Below are positions 24,875 through 34,224 of a stretch of DNA of 64,000 nucleotides, in pieces. The notes beneath the pieces are model-generated. The model did no database searches and was not told the DNA's origin. It was given only the letters and a program-made list of their open reading frames with translations. Made by a program: the position numbers and the translations under genes. How positions within the stretch are numbered: the stretch's first letter is position 1; the number at the start of each line of letters is the position of its first letter. The DNA comes from Hwanghaeella sp964350445 (GTDB taxonomy: Bacteria > Pseudomonadota > Alphaproteobacteria > UBA8366 > Aestuariispiraceae): the NCBI GenBank assembly GCA_964350445.1, contig CAYGKA010000006.1, positions 62,001 through 126,000 of the forward strand, given 5' to 3'.

Positions 24875-25129
24875 GTGAAAAGTCGCGTAAATTGGATTGC
24901 GGGACGACAGAAAAAAGGCCACAGACCCGCCCGCCCAGACACGGCGAAGCTGTTCCTATTGAAGATGCTCGTGATGGCCGCGATGGATGAGGACAAGCCG
25001 CTTCAAGACAAACTTGCCGAGCATTTTGCCGGCTGGCTGCACGACCCTGACGCCTCGGCGCTGATCGAGAACGCGGCTTTGTTTGACGATGCGGTGGCAG
25101 ATTTAAAACGCAGGGTGGGAAGCGGTTGA
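24875..25129 (+). CDS. Hypothetical 84-residue protein
   Basis: No family is recognised. GTG at 24875 preceded by AAGGA (about 8 nt) is the best start. The N-terminus is strongly basic (SRVNWIAGRQKKGHRPARP); the rest is amphipathic helix (KLFLLKMLVMAAMDEDKPLQDKLAEHF, then ALFDDAVADLKRRVG). It overlaps the TTG start of the next gene by 4 nt (TTGA), so the two are likely co-translated. It could be a small partner of the protein encoded downstream. Confidence 0.5.
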   Translation: MKSRVNWIAGRQKKGHRPARPDTAKLFLLKMLVMAAMDEDKPLQDKLAEHFAGWLHDPDASALIENAALFDDAVADLKRRVGSG

Positions 25130-25953
25130 AGCCGGAACAGTTACAACCAAACGCGCCTTTACCCGAGGAAGGGGCCTGGCTGATCACGGAAGAGGATAGT
25201 TTCCGTTTCGAGAAGCAGGACGACCCCTACCACGACACCATGCGCTATGTGCTGAAGATGGGCGCCGTGATCCTGATCTGGAGCGGCAACGTTGCTGAAC
25301 TTCGTTTCAACGTCGCGGACGTCAACCATGCCTGCCTTGCCGCGGGTTTGGCCCATAAGCTCTACCCGCTTGCCTTCGCGCCGATGGACGTCACGACCAA
25401 GGTTCGACGCCAGGCCATGACGAAGCAGCAAGCGGAAGCGATGGCAGCCGATTTCCTCCGCTACCGGACCCTGGAACTGACGCCGCGGACCGTCATCGTA
25501 GACCTTCCTCCGGCGCAGATCCTCGCATCCTCCCCGCTCCTGCAGGCCCACTTGGCCGACTGGCGGAACAGCGAAGCGGTGAACGAGGACGAACTCATCA
25601 AGCTCGTCCGGCGGGACGGACAATTCTTTATGGAGTCGATCGGTCGCCGTTCCGCCGCCGCACGCTTTCACGGTTTGGAATGGACCGCAAAATCGATCGG
25701 CACGCCGACATTGAAGCCCAATGCGAGTGAATTCGAGCGCGCGGTCGACCGCGACTACTACCGCGCACTCGACCAGCGCGTTCCCGTGTTGCAGGACGTC
25801 CACGCCTACGTTCCTGGCGAGGAGGATCACGAGCGGCGGGAATCCTACCGCCGCCTGATCACTCCCATCGTCGAAGCGGACGGGTCCGAAGGCGTCCTCG
25901 TCGCATCATGTGTGCTGCGGGATATACCGGTCCCGGGCAAACCCGCCAAATAG
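25126..25953 (+). CDS. Hypothetical protein with possible PAS-like C-terminal domain
   Basis: This 275-residue protein uses a TTG start coupled to the previous gene; no other good start is nearby. The N-terminal half (IWSGNVAELRFNVADVNHACLAAG, then VRRQAMTKQQAEAMAADFLRY) has no recognised fold. The region from about 160 to 265 (GRRSAAARFHGLEWT, DYYRALDQRVPVLQDVHA, SYRRLITPIVEADGSEGVL) resembles the small-molecule-binding PAS-type domain found in many alphaproteobacterial proteins, but this is by eye. No kinase, HTH or GGDEF output domain is present. Its last 48 nt overlap the converging gene at 25906. Confidence 0.55.
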   Translation: MKPEQLQPNAPLPEEGAWLITEEDSFRFEKQDDPYHDTMRYVLKMGAVILIWSGNVAELRFNVADVNHACLAAGLAHKLYPLAFAPMDVTTKVRRQAMTKQQAEAMAADFLRYRTLELTPRTVIVDLPPAQILASSPLLQAHLADWRNSEAVNEDELIKLVRRDGQFFMESIGRRSAAARFHGLEWTAKSIGTPTLKPNASEFERAVDRDYYRALDQRVPVLQDVHAYVPGEEDHERRESYRRLITPIVEADGSEGVLVASCVLRDIPVPGKPAK

Positions 25954-26634
25954 GTCCCCAAAATCGGGCGCGGCGGTAAAGGTCAGCCAGACATCGTCCT
26001 GTGAACCGTCCGGCCGCGTCCAAGTCGCGCCGTGCGGATAGCATTGGTAGTGCCCGTATTGGATCGGGATGCCGCGGACAGCCAGCGCTTCCTCGCAAAA
26101 CCCGAACATGAAGCGGGCTTCGTGCTGGCAAAAAGCGGTACCCATCGCCAGACGCAGGATCAGGTCCGAAATGCCCTTGCCGCGGAACCCCGGAACGTCT
26201 TCGCTCTCAGGCCGAAACCAAGTCTCGCCAAAATAGCAGCCGACCCCGTGAAGCCGCCAGGCCGCCGCCGCGCGGACTTCCGGGATGGGATTGTTCTCCC
26301 ACTGGTTCCCCGGCACGTAGAGCCCGCCATCCGTCGTCAGATGGTCCGCCAGCGACCTGTCGCCGAGGTCAATCCCGCGGCAGGCCTGCAGGACCGCCGG
26401 GCCATAGCGGTCCAGACCCACCAGCCAGAACGCGCCGAGCAATTCGGCTGAAACAGATTGCGCATCCTGTCGAAAGATTTTCTGCGGCGCGCTGCGGTCG
26501 GGGCGGGCCCCATTGTAGATCATCTCAAGTTCCGTGCCTGGACCTAAAAGGCGCAATGTCAGCCCGGCCTCCTCAAGCTTCTCGCATAGGTAGGAAACCA
26601 TTCGGATTACAGTAAGCGTATTGAAAGCGGCCAT
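25906..26634 (-). CDS. Hypothetical 242-residue protein, possible acyltransferase-like fold
   Basis: No family is recognised with certainty. The ATG at 26634 follows AGGGGGG. The central part (WFRPESEDVPGFRGKGIS, then ILRLAMGTAFCQHEARFMFGF) resembles the GNAT acetyl-CoA motif A, RxxGxS/A followed by a helix, and it is followed by YGHYQCYP and a C-terminal beta-rich part. The N-terminal half (MVSYLCEKLEEAG, LGAFWLVGLDRYGPAV) is helical. There is no signal peptide. The 3' end converges on and overlaps the previous gene by 48 nt. The function is unknown. Confidence 0.5.
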   Translation of the reverse strand: MAAFNTLTVIRMVSYLCEKLEEAGLTLRLLGPGTELEMIYNGARPDRSAPQKIFRQDAQSVSAELLGAFWLVGLDRYGPAVLQACRGIDLGDRSLADHLTTDGGLYVPGNQWENNPIPEVRAAAAWRLHGVGCYFGETWFRPESEDVPGFRGKGISDLILRLAMGTAFCQHEARFMFGFCEEALAVRGIPIQYGHYQCYPHGATWTRPDGSQDDVWLTFTAAPDFGDLFGGFARDRYIPQHT

Positions 26635-26944
26635 TTTACCCCCCCTAGGTTTGCTGAAATGACGCATAGGGAAGCTGAAGCGACTCGGGGACTCTTCACA
26701 AACTCGCTATGTGGGGTTGGTCGGGAAAATTCTCTTTCCACAAGGACGAGTCTATTTTTTTGAACAAAAAATGTCCGGAAAGGCAGCATCTAAATAATGT
26801 CTCAATACTAATATAAGTGGTGCCTTCTCAACCTCTTGTCCCCGGAGGCAGAGAGGGCCAAAATCCGATCCCACGAGAAGCTTGTTGCGTCGTTGAATGC
26901 GCAACAGGAATCAATTGCCGATCCGATGGAGGACTATTTCTTCG
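26635..26944. other. Divergent intergenic region between 26634 and 26945
   Basis: This 310-nt AT-rich gap holds the promoters of the two divergent genes. I see a T7-GAAC-A6 inverted repeat at 26755-26771, a 7-bp inverted repeat TGTTGCG/CGCAACA at 26884-26906, and GGAGGA at 26928-26933 ahead of the rightward start. No coding sequence is supported. Confidence 0.5.
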
Positions 26945-27526
26945 ATGGCGGACCCATTGCCGATACTTGCCGGAATCGTTTTTCAGATGGGTGCGCCCGT
27001 GAACGACCTTATGGCCAAGGTTCGCGCCCATTTGTCAGCGCAAGGTGTTGCCATTGGCGGCATCTGCCAGGACAGCGTCTGGGACGAGGCAAGCGGCCAG
27101 AAGACACTTGTCGTTCGGGAAATCAACGGCGCCTGGGAACTTCCCATCCTTGAATACCGGGGCAAGGAAGCCCGTGGATGCAGGCTGGACCCACAGGCGA
27201 TTACCGACCTGTCGCATCGCCTGGACATGCTCTTCGGAACAAGACCCGATCTGATGATGATCAATCGTTTCGGGCGTGCCGAATCCGAGTCACGCGGTTT
27301 GCGAGACGTATTCGAGCGCGCCGCCTTGGAGCACATCCCCCTGCTCGTCGCCGTTCGTGAAGACTACTGCGACGCATGGCGGGCTTTTCACGGCGGGATG
27401 GGTCTCGAACTGCCAATGGACGAGGCCGCGGTCTACGACTGGTGGCGCAATTTGGAAATCCAACGCCAAACAACCGGCAATCCGCATAAGGACACCCCGG
27501 CAATTACACCCCAGACAGCGGGCTGA
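26945..27526 (+). CDS. DUF2478-type predicted nucleotide-binding protein
   Basis: ATG 26945 with GGAGGA 11 nt upstream gives 193 residues. The conserved stretch MINRFGRAESESRGLRD, followed by ALEHIPLLVAV, is characteristic of DUF2478, proteins often encoded near molybdate or nitrogenase genes. Other conserved parts are GGICQDSVWD and LDPQAITDLSHRLD. The usual P-loop-like N-terminus is weak here (LAGIVFQMGAPVNDLM). No molybdate genes are nearby. The biochemical activity is not known. It converges on the MBL gene, whose stop is 2 nt away. Confidence 0.7.
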   Translation: MADPLPILAGIVFQMGAPVNDLMAKVRAHLSAQGVAIGGICQDSVWDEASGQKTLVVREINGAWELPILEYRGKEARGCRLDPQAITDLSHRLDMLFGTRPDLMMINRFGRAESESRGLRDVFERAALEHIPLLVAVREDYCDAWRAFHGGMGLELPMDEAAVYDWWRNLEIQRQTTGNPHKDTPAITPQTAG

Positions 27527-27527
27527 A

Positions 27528-28412
27528 CTAGCGGAGATCCGCGCTTAGCGCAAAACTCCGACCGTTGGCCTTGCTGGTCAGCGCGCCGAAGGTCGGTGCC
27601 GGAAAATGGGCCGGAAAAACAAGGTTCCCGGTATCCGCATGCTTCTCCATAAGAAGCCGCCGCGACTCGCGCGCCATGGCCGGATCCGTATCCGCAAGGC
27701 ACGTCAATTGCGGCTCGTCCAACTGAATGCGGTGATGGATGACATCGCCGCACATCACGCCCGCCTGCCCGCCGGAGGAAACATTCATCACCACTTGCCC
27801 CGGGGTGTGTCCAAAGCAGGGTTCCAGCCAAATGCCGTTGTCGAACTCAAAACTGTCATCCACCAACGCGGCACGATCAGCCCGCACAAGCGGCTGCACG
27901 CTGTCCTCGAACGCGGCGCGGTGAACGTTCGCGGGATCGCGCGCGTAGTGATCGTTCCAATAGTCGTATTCACGGCGGGACATCACGTATTTCGCATTGG
28001 GGAAAGTGGGCACCCATTCGCCGTTCAACAAACGCGTGTTCCAGCCGACATGATCCCAGTGCAGATGGGTGCACAGCACGAAATCGATATCCTCCGGCTG
28101 GCATCCCGCCGCGGCCAAGGTTTCCAGGTAGTTCGTGTTGAGGTTTGAAAACGACGGACGATGCGGCCGGGATTTGTCGTTCCCACAGCAACTATCGACC
28201 AGGATGTTGTACCGTTCGGTGCGCAGGAGGTAACTGTGAAAGCTGAGGATCACATCGCCTTCTGCCGTCAGATTGCCCGGCGGCAGATCACGGCGGGCGG
28301 CCTCGAACATTTCATCGGTGAGGTCCGGGAAGAATTTCTGTGCATGCAGCAGCGGGCCTGCCGTCTCCGGCACGCAATGAACGGAAATGGAACCGATATC
28401 GACATGTTCCAT
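27528..28412 (-). CDS. MBL-fold metallo-hydrolase
   Basis: This 294-residue metallo-beta-lactamase-fold protein has the zinc motif CTHLHWDHVGW (HxHxDH, about residues 114-124). Later His/Asp ligands are in CFGHTPGQVVM, GDVIHHRIQ and PAHFPAP. This resembles N-acyl-homoserine lactonase and AttM-like lactonases or related esterases, where the zinc pair activates water on a lactone. The ATG at 28412 follows GGGAGGGAG. It lies 230 nt from the second hyuB gene on the same strand and could act on a lactone produced by the neighbouring pathway, but this is inference. Confidence 0.84.
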   Translation of the reverse strand: MEHVDIGSISVHCVPETAGPLLHAQKFFPDLTDEMFEAARRDLPPGNLTAEGDVILSFHSYLLRTERYNILVDSCCGNDKSRPHRPSFSNLNTNYLETLAAAGCQPEDIDFVLCTHLHWDHVGWNTRLLNGEWVPTFPNAKYVMSRREYDYWNDHYARDPANVHRAAFEDSVQPLVRADRAALVDDSFEFDNGIWLEPCFGHTPGQVVMNVSSGGQAGVMCGDVIHHRIQLDEPQLTCLADTDPAMARESRRLLMEKHADTGNLVFPAHFPAPTFGALTSKANGRSFALSADLR

Positions 28413-28642
28413 GGTCTTCTCCCTCCCGGCCGGCAGTCAAGTCGAGGCGCTGTTATGCTGGCGTTGTGTCGGTGAACTTAGCGTCGAGTTCGGTAAACTA
28501 TACACGGGGGTCCCCAGACGCGCACCGCGCCGTATCGAAAAACACCGTGCAGGGATTTGCCTAAAAATCGGCCGACGGTTCGATGGTAGAGGCTGTTGAG
28601 TGCGTCAATCCCAATGGCCGAATGTGATCTGACATTTGCTGG

Positions 28643-30310
28643 CTAGAGGACGTAGCCTTCCTCCAAATCACGGGCCTTGCGGGCGGAATCGCGTTGCGCG
28701 GGATTGCCGTGTCCACCGCCGCCGGATGTCTGCAGCCGAAGGCGGTCGCCCCGGTTCAACGGAAGACCGGCGACTTTGGAAGCCAAGTCTACCGTTTCGC
28801 CATTTGCCCGCCGCAGGGTCAGACGGCCCGTTTGACCCGCCTCGCCCCCGGCAAGGCCATAGGGCGCATGGGTGAAGCGTTCTAGATTGGCGGCCAGTGT
28901 TCCCCTGACCGAATCCAAGCGGAACTCCCGCACGAGGCCGAGGCCTCCGCGCGTCCTGCCTTGCCCGCCGGTGCCGGCGGCAAGGCCGTATTCCATGAAA
29001 GTCAGCGGCAAGGTGCTTTCGAGCATCTCAACCGGGGCGTTGGAGATATTGTGGAATCCGCAGGAAAAGGCACTCGCGCCATCGTCCTCCGGATGCGCGC
29101 CCCATCCCCCGCATTCAAGGTCGAAATAGACGTTTCGGGTTCCGTCCTCCTTCTCGCAATTCACCGCATAAGCATAGCTGACCCCGTAATAGGCGGCGGG
29201 GATCCGGTCCGGCGCCGCCTTGGCAAGGGCCCCCAGCACCGTCGTGACGATCCGATGGCCCGTCGCCATCCGGTTCGCGACCGGGGCCGGCCAGTTCGCG
29301 TTGACGATGCTGCCCTTTGGCGCGTCGATCGAGATCGGCCGGTAGCACCCTTCATTGGCGGGCACATCGCTGCCAAGCCCCATCATCACCCCGCACATCA
29401 CCGCCGAACGCGTCATGTTCAGCGTGTTGTTGATAGGGCCGCGCGCCTGGGCATCTGACCCGGCGAAGTCGAGATGGATACGATCGTCGTCGATCTTGGC
29501 CGTCACCGCGATGCGTATTGGGCGGTCGAGGTCAATGCCGTCGTCGTCGACAAAATCGTGGAAGCGGTACTCGCCGTCAGGCAAGGCGGCGATCATCGCG
29601 CGGAGCGCTGTTTCCGATTGATCTTGTATCCGCTCCGCAGCCGCCTGAAGCCGTCCGGCGCCGTATCGGCGCCCAATGCGCTGCAGCCCTTTGACGCCGG
29701 TATCAAGAGCGGCAAGCTGGGACGAAAAATCGCCACCGACATTGGCCGGCTCTCGAGAATTCCGCAGAAGCAGTTTTATGACTGCCTGATTGCGCTTCCC
29801 GGCTTCGTCCAGCTTCAACGGCGGGATGCGGAATCCTTCCTGGTAGATATCGGTCGCGCCGGGGTCATAGGACCCGGCCGCCCCGCCACCGACATCGAGA
29901 TGGTGCACCAGGATTCCGACGATCCCGATCCGCACCCCATCCAGGAAGACCGGCTTGAAAGTCAGGATATCGGGCAAGTGCTGCCCGCCCGCATAAGGAT
30001 CGTTGGTGACGATGAGGTCCCCCTCCTCCCACTGATCGATCGGTATATGATTTAGAAGTATCTCATCCAGGCAGGACGGCATGGAATTGAGGTGGACGGG
30101 CATGCATTTCGCCTGCGCCACGCTTCGGCCCATCGCATCGAAGACACAGGTGGAATAGTCGAGTATTTCACGCACGACCGCGCTTCGGCTGGTGCGCCAG
30201 ATGGTAACGCTCATCTCCTCGGCGACGGAGGCCAGCGCGCTGCGGATCACTTCAATATGGACCGGGTCGAGATCGGTGCGACCGGCTGTGTCGTCGTCAC
30301 GGGGCGTCAT
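28643..30310 (-). CDS. hyuB: Hydantoinase subunit B (HyuB-like), second system
   Basis: This 555-residue protein has the same family motifs as the first HyuB: VTNDPYAGGQHLPD, LVHHLDVGG, YQEGFRIPPLKLD and the Gly-rich C-terminal TSGGGGHGNPAQRD. The Trp of the HWHDVGG motif is replaced (HHLDVGG), so the two HyuB proteins are not recent copies. It begins 3 nt after the second HyuA gene and should form an ATP-dependent amide- or ring-cleaving complex with it. The MBL gene lies further downstream. Confidence 0.87.
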   Translation of the reverse strand: MTPRDDDTAGRTDLDPVHIEVIRSALASVAEEMSVTIWRTSRSAVVREILDYSTCVFDAMGRSVAQAKCMPVHLNSMPSCLDEILLNHIPIDQWEEGDLIVTNDPYAGGQHLPDILTFKPVFLDGVRIGIVGILVHHLDVGGGAAGSYDPGATDIYQEGFRIPPLKLDEAGKRNQAVIKLLLRNSREPANVGGDFSSQLAALDTGVKGLQRIGRRYGAGRLQAAAERIQDQSETALRAMIAALPDGEYRFHDFVDDDGIDLDRPIRIAVTAKIDDDRIHLDFAGSDAQARGPINNTLNMTRSAVMCGVMMGLGSDVPANEGCYRPISIDAPKGSIVNANWPAPVANRMATGHRIVTTVLGALAKAAPDRIPAAYYGVSYAYAVNCEKEDGTRNVYFDLECGGWGAHPEDDGASAFSCGFHNISNAPVEMLESTLPLTFMEYGLAAGTGGQGRTRGGLGLVREFRLDSVRGTLAANLERFTHAPYGLAGGEAGQTGRLTLRRANGETVDLASKVAGLPLNRGDRLRLQTSGGGGHGNPAQRDSARKARDLEEGYVL

Positions 30311-30313
30311 GGC

Positions 30314-32392
30314 TCAGTTCCTCACTTCGTCGCGGACGGCGATCAGCGCACCGGAAGGATGCAGCCGCACGGTCCAATCGGTAGGGATAAAATGGGTTGA
30401 ATGCGCTTCCTCGATAAGGGCGGGGCCGACGACGATATCGTCGAACGCGATCGCGTCGCGCCAATAGACCGGCACCTCGCGGGTGGCGCCATCGACGACG
30501 GCGCGGCGCATGCCCGAGGCCCGGGGGGCGTCAGGCGTGAAAGGCCGAATGACCGGGCGCGGCAGTCGGCCGGTGGCCGCGATACGCACGGTCACAATTT
30601 CCGGCGTGACCGCAGGGTCGGCATGATTGAACTGCGCCTCGTGACTCGCATGGAAAGCCGCCACGGCATCGGCCAGGTCGGCATGCGCGTCTTCGCCGTT
30701 GGCGGCAAACGGTACGCCGATTTCATAAGCTTGCCCCGGATATCGAACATCCAGGGTGACAGGAAAGGCGCGGCTATGCTCGGCGACGCCGTTTTCCGCC
30801 AGGACCGCGTGCCCCGCTTCAGTCAGGTCGTGCAGAATGCCCTGCAATTCTGTCAGCGCCGTGGCGTCGGCCGGCATTGGACGGGCCCGGGCAAGGTCCT
30901 GCACGATATCGCCGAACAGCATTCCCCAGGCACTCAACGTTCCGGGATCGCGCGGGAACACGACACGCCTGGCGCCAATTTCCTGCGCCGTCTCGCAGGC
31001 ATGCAACCCGCTTGCGCCACCGAAGGAAACAAGCGCGAAGTCTTCCGGATCAAGCCCCTTCTCGAACAGGCTTAACCGGATGGCGGCCGCCATCTTCGCA
31101 ACCGCGATGGTGACGATCCCGCCCGCCGCACTGGACGGGTCGAGCCCCAAGGGGCCTGCAACATCGCGTTCCAACGCGGTCTGCGCCGCAACCGCATCGA
31201 GCACCATCGCGCCGCCAAGGAAATTGTCGGGATCGAAACGGCCCAGCACCGCATTCGCGTCGGTCACGGTCGGACGTTTGCCGCCACGGGAATAACAGGC
31301 AGGTCCCGGCACCGCACCGGCGCTTTCCGGACCGACCAACAGCCTGCCCGTCTCGTCGGCCGATGCGATGGAGCCGCCGCCGGCGCCGATGGTACGGATC
31401 TCTATCATGGGAAGGCGGACAGGCAATCCGTCCACATCCCCCTGTGTCACCTGACGTATCCGCCCTTCGGACACGACGGAGACATCATAGGAGGTGCCGC
31501 CCATGTCGACGCCGATAAGGTTGGGCTCGTCGAGCATTTCAGACACGATTTCAGCCGCACGTGCACCGCCCGCCGGGCCCGAGAGCAAAAGGCGGGCAGG
31601 CTGTTGTGCCGCGATGGCCGGTGTCGTGACACCGCCATTGGACTGAACCAGGAAGACCGGCGCGGTGATGCAGTTCTCACTCAGCCTGTTCTTCAACCGC
31701 TCCAGATATCCGCGCACCACCGGCATCAGAAGGGCGTTGAGCGCTGTGGTGGAACTGCGCTCGAATTCGCGGATCTCCGGGCTGACCTCATGGGAACAAC
31801 TGATGGACATGCCAGGCAGAAGACCGGCCAGCACCTCGGCCGCGCGCAGCTCAGACCGTGGGTTCGCATAGGCGTGCAGAAAGACGATCGCCACCGTCTC
31901 GACCTTCAAACGGCGAATCTCGTCCGCGATCGCCTGCAATTCGCCTTCCTCCAACGGCGTTTCAATATCGCCGCTTGCGAGCGTCCGTTCGGTAACCTCG
32001 AACCGGCGGGATCGGGGAAGCAGCAAGGGCCGGGTTTCGGCTTTGCTTGCATAGATATCTCGGCGCAGGTGACGGCCTATTTCCAGGACGTCACGGAACC
32101 CCCGCGTCGTGACCAAGGCGCCAACCGGAAGTTTGCGTTCCAGGACAGCGTTCGTCGCGATCGTTGTGCCATGCATGATTGCGCCGATCCTGCTCGCATC
32201 GAAACCGAACAACTGCGCCGCCTCGCGGATACCGTTGACCAGCCCTTCAGAAGGATCGGAAGGGGTTGTCGGCACCTTGTGGGCGCGGGCGGTGCCGGCT
32301 TCCTCGTCCAGGAACTGCAAATCGGTGAACGTGCCGCCAATATCGACGGCGACACGGATTGTTGGGGCGGGCTTAGTCAAATGATCTGTCAC
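30314..32392 (-). CDS. hyuA: Hydantoinase/oxoprolinase subunit A (HyuA-like), second system
   Basis: This 692-residue HyuA homologue begins at GTG 32392, with no strong ribosome site. Phosphate-binding loops are DIGGTFTD, MHGTTIATNAVLER, VDMGGTSYDVSVV and IGAGGGSIASAD; the rest follows the family, including GPESAGAVPGPACYS and VSFGGASGLHA. It is divergent from the branched-chain-type ABC transporter at 32727-37496, so the transported compound may be its substrate. Carboxylase relatives share this fold, so hydantoinase is the favoured but unproven reading. Confidence 0.87.
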   Translation of the reverse strand: MTDHLTKPAPTIRVAVDIGGTFTDLQFLDEEAGTARAHKVPTTPSDPSEGLVNGIREAAQLFGFDASRIGAIMHGTTIATNAVLERKLPVGALVTTRGFRDVLEIGRHLRRDIYASKAETRPLLLPRSRRFEVTERTLASGDIETPLEEGELQAIADEIRRLKVETVAIVFLHAYANPRSELRAAEVLAGLLPGMSISCSHEVSPEIREFERSSTTALNALLMPVVRGYLERLKNRLSENCITAPVFLVQSNGGVTTPAIAAQQPARLLLSGPAGGARAAEIVSEMLDEPNLIGVDMGGTSYDVSVVSEGRIRQVTQGDVDGLPVRLPMIEIRTIGAGGGSIASADETGRLLVGPESAGAVPGPACYSRGGKRPTVTDANAVLGRFDPDNFLGGAMVLDAVAAQTALERDVAGPLGLDPSSAAGGIVTIAVAKMAAAIRLSLFEKGLDPEDFALVSFGGASGLHACETAQEIGARRVVFPRDPGTLSAWGMLFGDIVQDLARARPMPADATALTELQGILHDLTEAGHAVLAENGVAEHSRAFPVTLDVRYPGQAYEIGVPFAANGEDAHADLADAVAAFHASHEAQFNHADPAVTPEIVTVRIAATGRLPRPVIRPFTPDAPRASGMRRAVVDGATREVPVYWRDAIAFDDIVVGPALIEEAHSTHFIPTDWTVRLHPSGALIAVRDEVRN

Positions 32393-32726
32393 TTTCTGAA
32401 TCAGTGTTCATATTTTCCTGTTTCCCGGAAAAACTACGTTGTCCTATATGAAGTTAATAGCCCAATCGTGAAAACCCGATATCGATGGGTAGTCCGGATT
32501 TTGCCCGTAGTCCGTGTCCTGACTGGAGGCAGAACGTTGATTTATATTGATTCTAGAGAATTGATATTTTTGCTGCGTTGCCTTGCGCGGCGCCCCGCTC
32601 GACTTGCTGCGCGAAATTCCCCTGATTTCGGCAATTTGACCGGTAAAGCCCAAACTGTGCATGCTGTTCATGAGCTTAAAAGAATGCTCAAGCCAATGAT
32701 CGAAAGATCGTTCAGGGAGGAAATCA
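32393..32726. promoter_or_regulatory. Divergent intergenic region with inverted repeat at 32544-32567
   Basis: This 334-nt non-coding gap separates hyuA (minus) from the ABC binding-protein gene (plus). The clearest element is a 24-nt inverted repeat (arms 32544-32554 and 32557-32567, 9 of 11 pairs; core ATTCT and AGAAT). The plus-strand gene is preceded by GGGAGGAAA. No regulator gene is adjacent, so the cognate protein is unknown. Confidence 0.45.
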
Positions 32727-34034
32727 ATGACTATTAAGAAAATGCTGCGCGGTACGAGCCTGGCGGCTTGCCTCGTCGCAGGCACCATGGCCGCGTTTGC
32801 CGGGACCGCCCAGGCGCAGGAAAAACTGAAGGTCGGCGTTGTCGCCTTCTACACCGGCGCCGCCGCAGGTCCGTTCGGTATCCCCGCGCGTAACGCCGCG
32901 GAACTCATCATCGAAGCCATCAATTCCGGCAGTATTCCGGCGCCTTACAACACCAAGGGTGTGGGCGGCATGGAAATCGAGCCGATTTATGTCGACGAAG
33001 CCGGCGGCACCACCAAACAGGTGACCGAATACCGCAACATGGTTCAGCGCCAAGGCGCAGGCGCGGTTGTCGGCTACATTTCTTCGGGCAGCTGTCTGGC
33101 GGTTGCGCCGGTGGCGGAAGAATTGAAGACGTTTACCGTCCTGTTCGACTGCGGCACGCCGCGCATCTATGAAGACGCCGATTACCAGTACGTCTTCCGG
33201 ACGGCCTCTCACGCCACCATGGACAGCGTTGGCGCCGCCCGCTACATCGCCAGCAAGTTCGGTGATACCAAGACCTATCAGGGCATCAACCAGAACTATG
33301 CCTGGGGCCAGGACAGCTGGCGCGATTTCGATCTGGCGATGCAGAACCTTCTGCCCGGATCAGAAGCCGCCGACCCGCTGTGGCCGAAGATTTTCCAGGG
33401 CCAGTATGGCGCGGAAATCTCCCGCCTCTCGGTCACTCCGCCGCAGGTCCTGCATTCCTCGTTCTGGGGTGGCGATCTGGAGAGCTTCATTCTGCAATCC
33501 AGCGCGCGCAGCCTGAACAAACGCACCACGATGCTGCTCACCACAGCGGAAACCGTGATGTATCGTCTGGGCCGCAAACTGCCTGACGGCGTCGTGGTCG
33601 GGGCCCGCGGTCCGTACGGTGTGCTGGCGCAAGAATCCGAACTGAACACATGGCTGCGCCAGACCTTCAGCGACCGCTTCGGCACCCCGCCGACCTACCC
33701 GGCCTATCAGATGGCCCAGGCCTTCCTTGGCCTGAAGTTGGCCTACGACAACGCAGCCGCGGCAAGCGGCGGGTCGAAGCCCACGGTTGATCAGGTCGCG
33801 GCCGGTCTGCGTCACAAAAGCTTCGAAGCGTTCGGCACAACGGTCGACATGAAGCTTGGCAAAGGCCAACAGGCCGTCACGCCGACGGCGTATGGTCTCA
33901 GCAAATGGGATAACGAAGCCGGCGTACAGACCATCGTCGACGTCGTTACCTATCCGGCCGATTGCGTGAACCCACCGGAAGGCGTCAACAGCGTCGACTG
34001 GATCCAAGGGGGCATGCAGGGCGCGAAGTGCTAA
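32727..34034 (+). CDS. livK: ABC transporter substrate-binding protein, LIV family
   Basis: This 435-residue periplasmic binding protein has a Sec signal peptide (SLAACLVAGTMAAFAG, cleavage after AQA) and the type-I periplasmic fold starting LKVGVVAFYTGAAAGPFG. The conserved LIV-family phrase VDEAGGTTKQVTEYRNMV is present. A GGGAGGAAA ribosome site precedes the ATG. It is followed by permease and ATPase genes in the order expected for the Liv system. In this family the cargo ranges from amino acids to amides, hydroxy-acids and aromatic acids, so leucine is not assured; the neighbouring hydantoinase suggests an amide-like compound. Confidence 0.9.
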   Translation: MTIKKMLRGTSLAACLVAGTMAAFAGTAQAQEKLKVGVVAFYTGAAAGPFGIPARNAAELIIEAINSGSIPAPYNTKGVGGMEIEPIYVDEAGGTTKQVTEYRNMVQRQGAGAVVGYISSGSCLAVAPVAEELKTFTVLFDCGTPRIYEDADYQYVFRTASHATMDSVGAARYIASKFGDTKTYQGINQNYAWGQDSWRDFDLAMQNLLPGSEAADPLWPKIFQGQYGAEISRLSVTPPQVLHSSFWGGDLESFILQSSARSLNKRTTMLLTTAETVMYRLGRKLPDGVVVGARGPYGVLAQESELNTWLRQTFSDRFGTPPTYPAYQMAQAFLGLKLAYDNAAAASGGSKPTVDQVAAGLRHKSFEAFGTTVDMKLGKGQQAVTPTAYGLSKWDNEAGVQTIVDVVTYPADCVNPPEGVNSVDWIQGGMQGAKC

Positions 34035-34050
34035 TCTGCTGCTGATTGGG

Positions 34051-34084
34051 AACGCGCCGCGGCAGGCCTCTGTGGCGGCGCGTT
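34051..34084 (+). terminator. Intra-operon hairpin between livK and livH
   Basis: Bases 34051-34060 pair perfectly (10 bp) with 34075-34084 across a 14-nt loop, followed by a pyrimidine-rich TTCGCTTTCTT. It lies 16 nt after the binding-protein stop and 140 nt before livH. It is a probable partial terminator or attenuation/stability element. Confidence 0.7.
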
Positions 34085-34224
34085 TTCGCTTTCTTCTCCG
34101 TTCCATTTTCCAGCCGGCCCCGCCCTTTTTCCGATGGCGAATACATCGATCGCGGACGGGGCCAGTGGCCGGAACACCTGAATAAGCGGACCGGTCCTAA
34201 GACGGGCTTTTGAGGGAATCGCTC

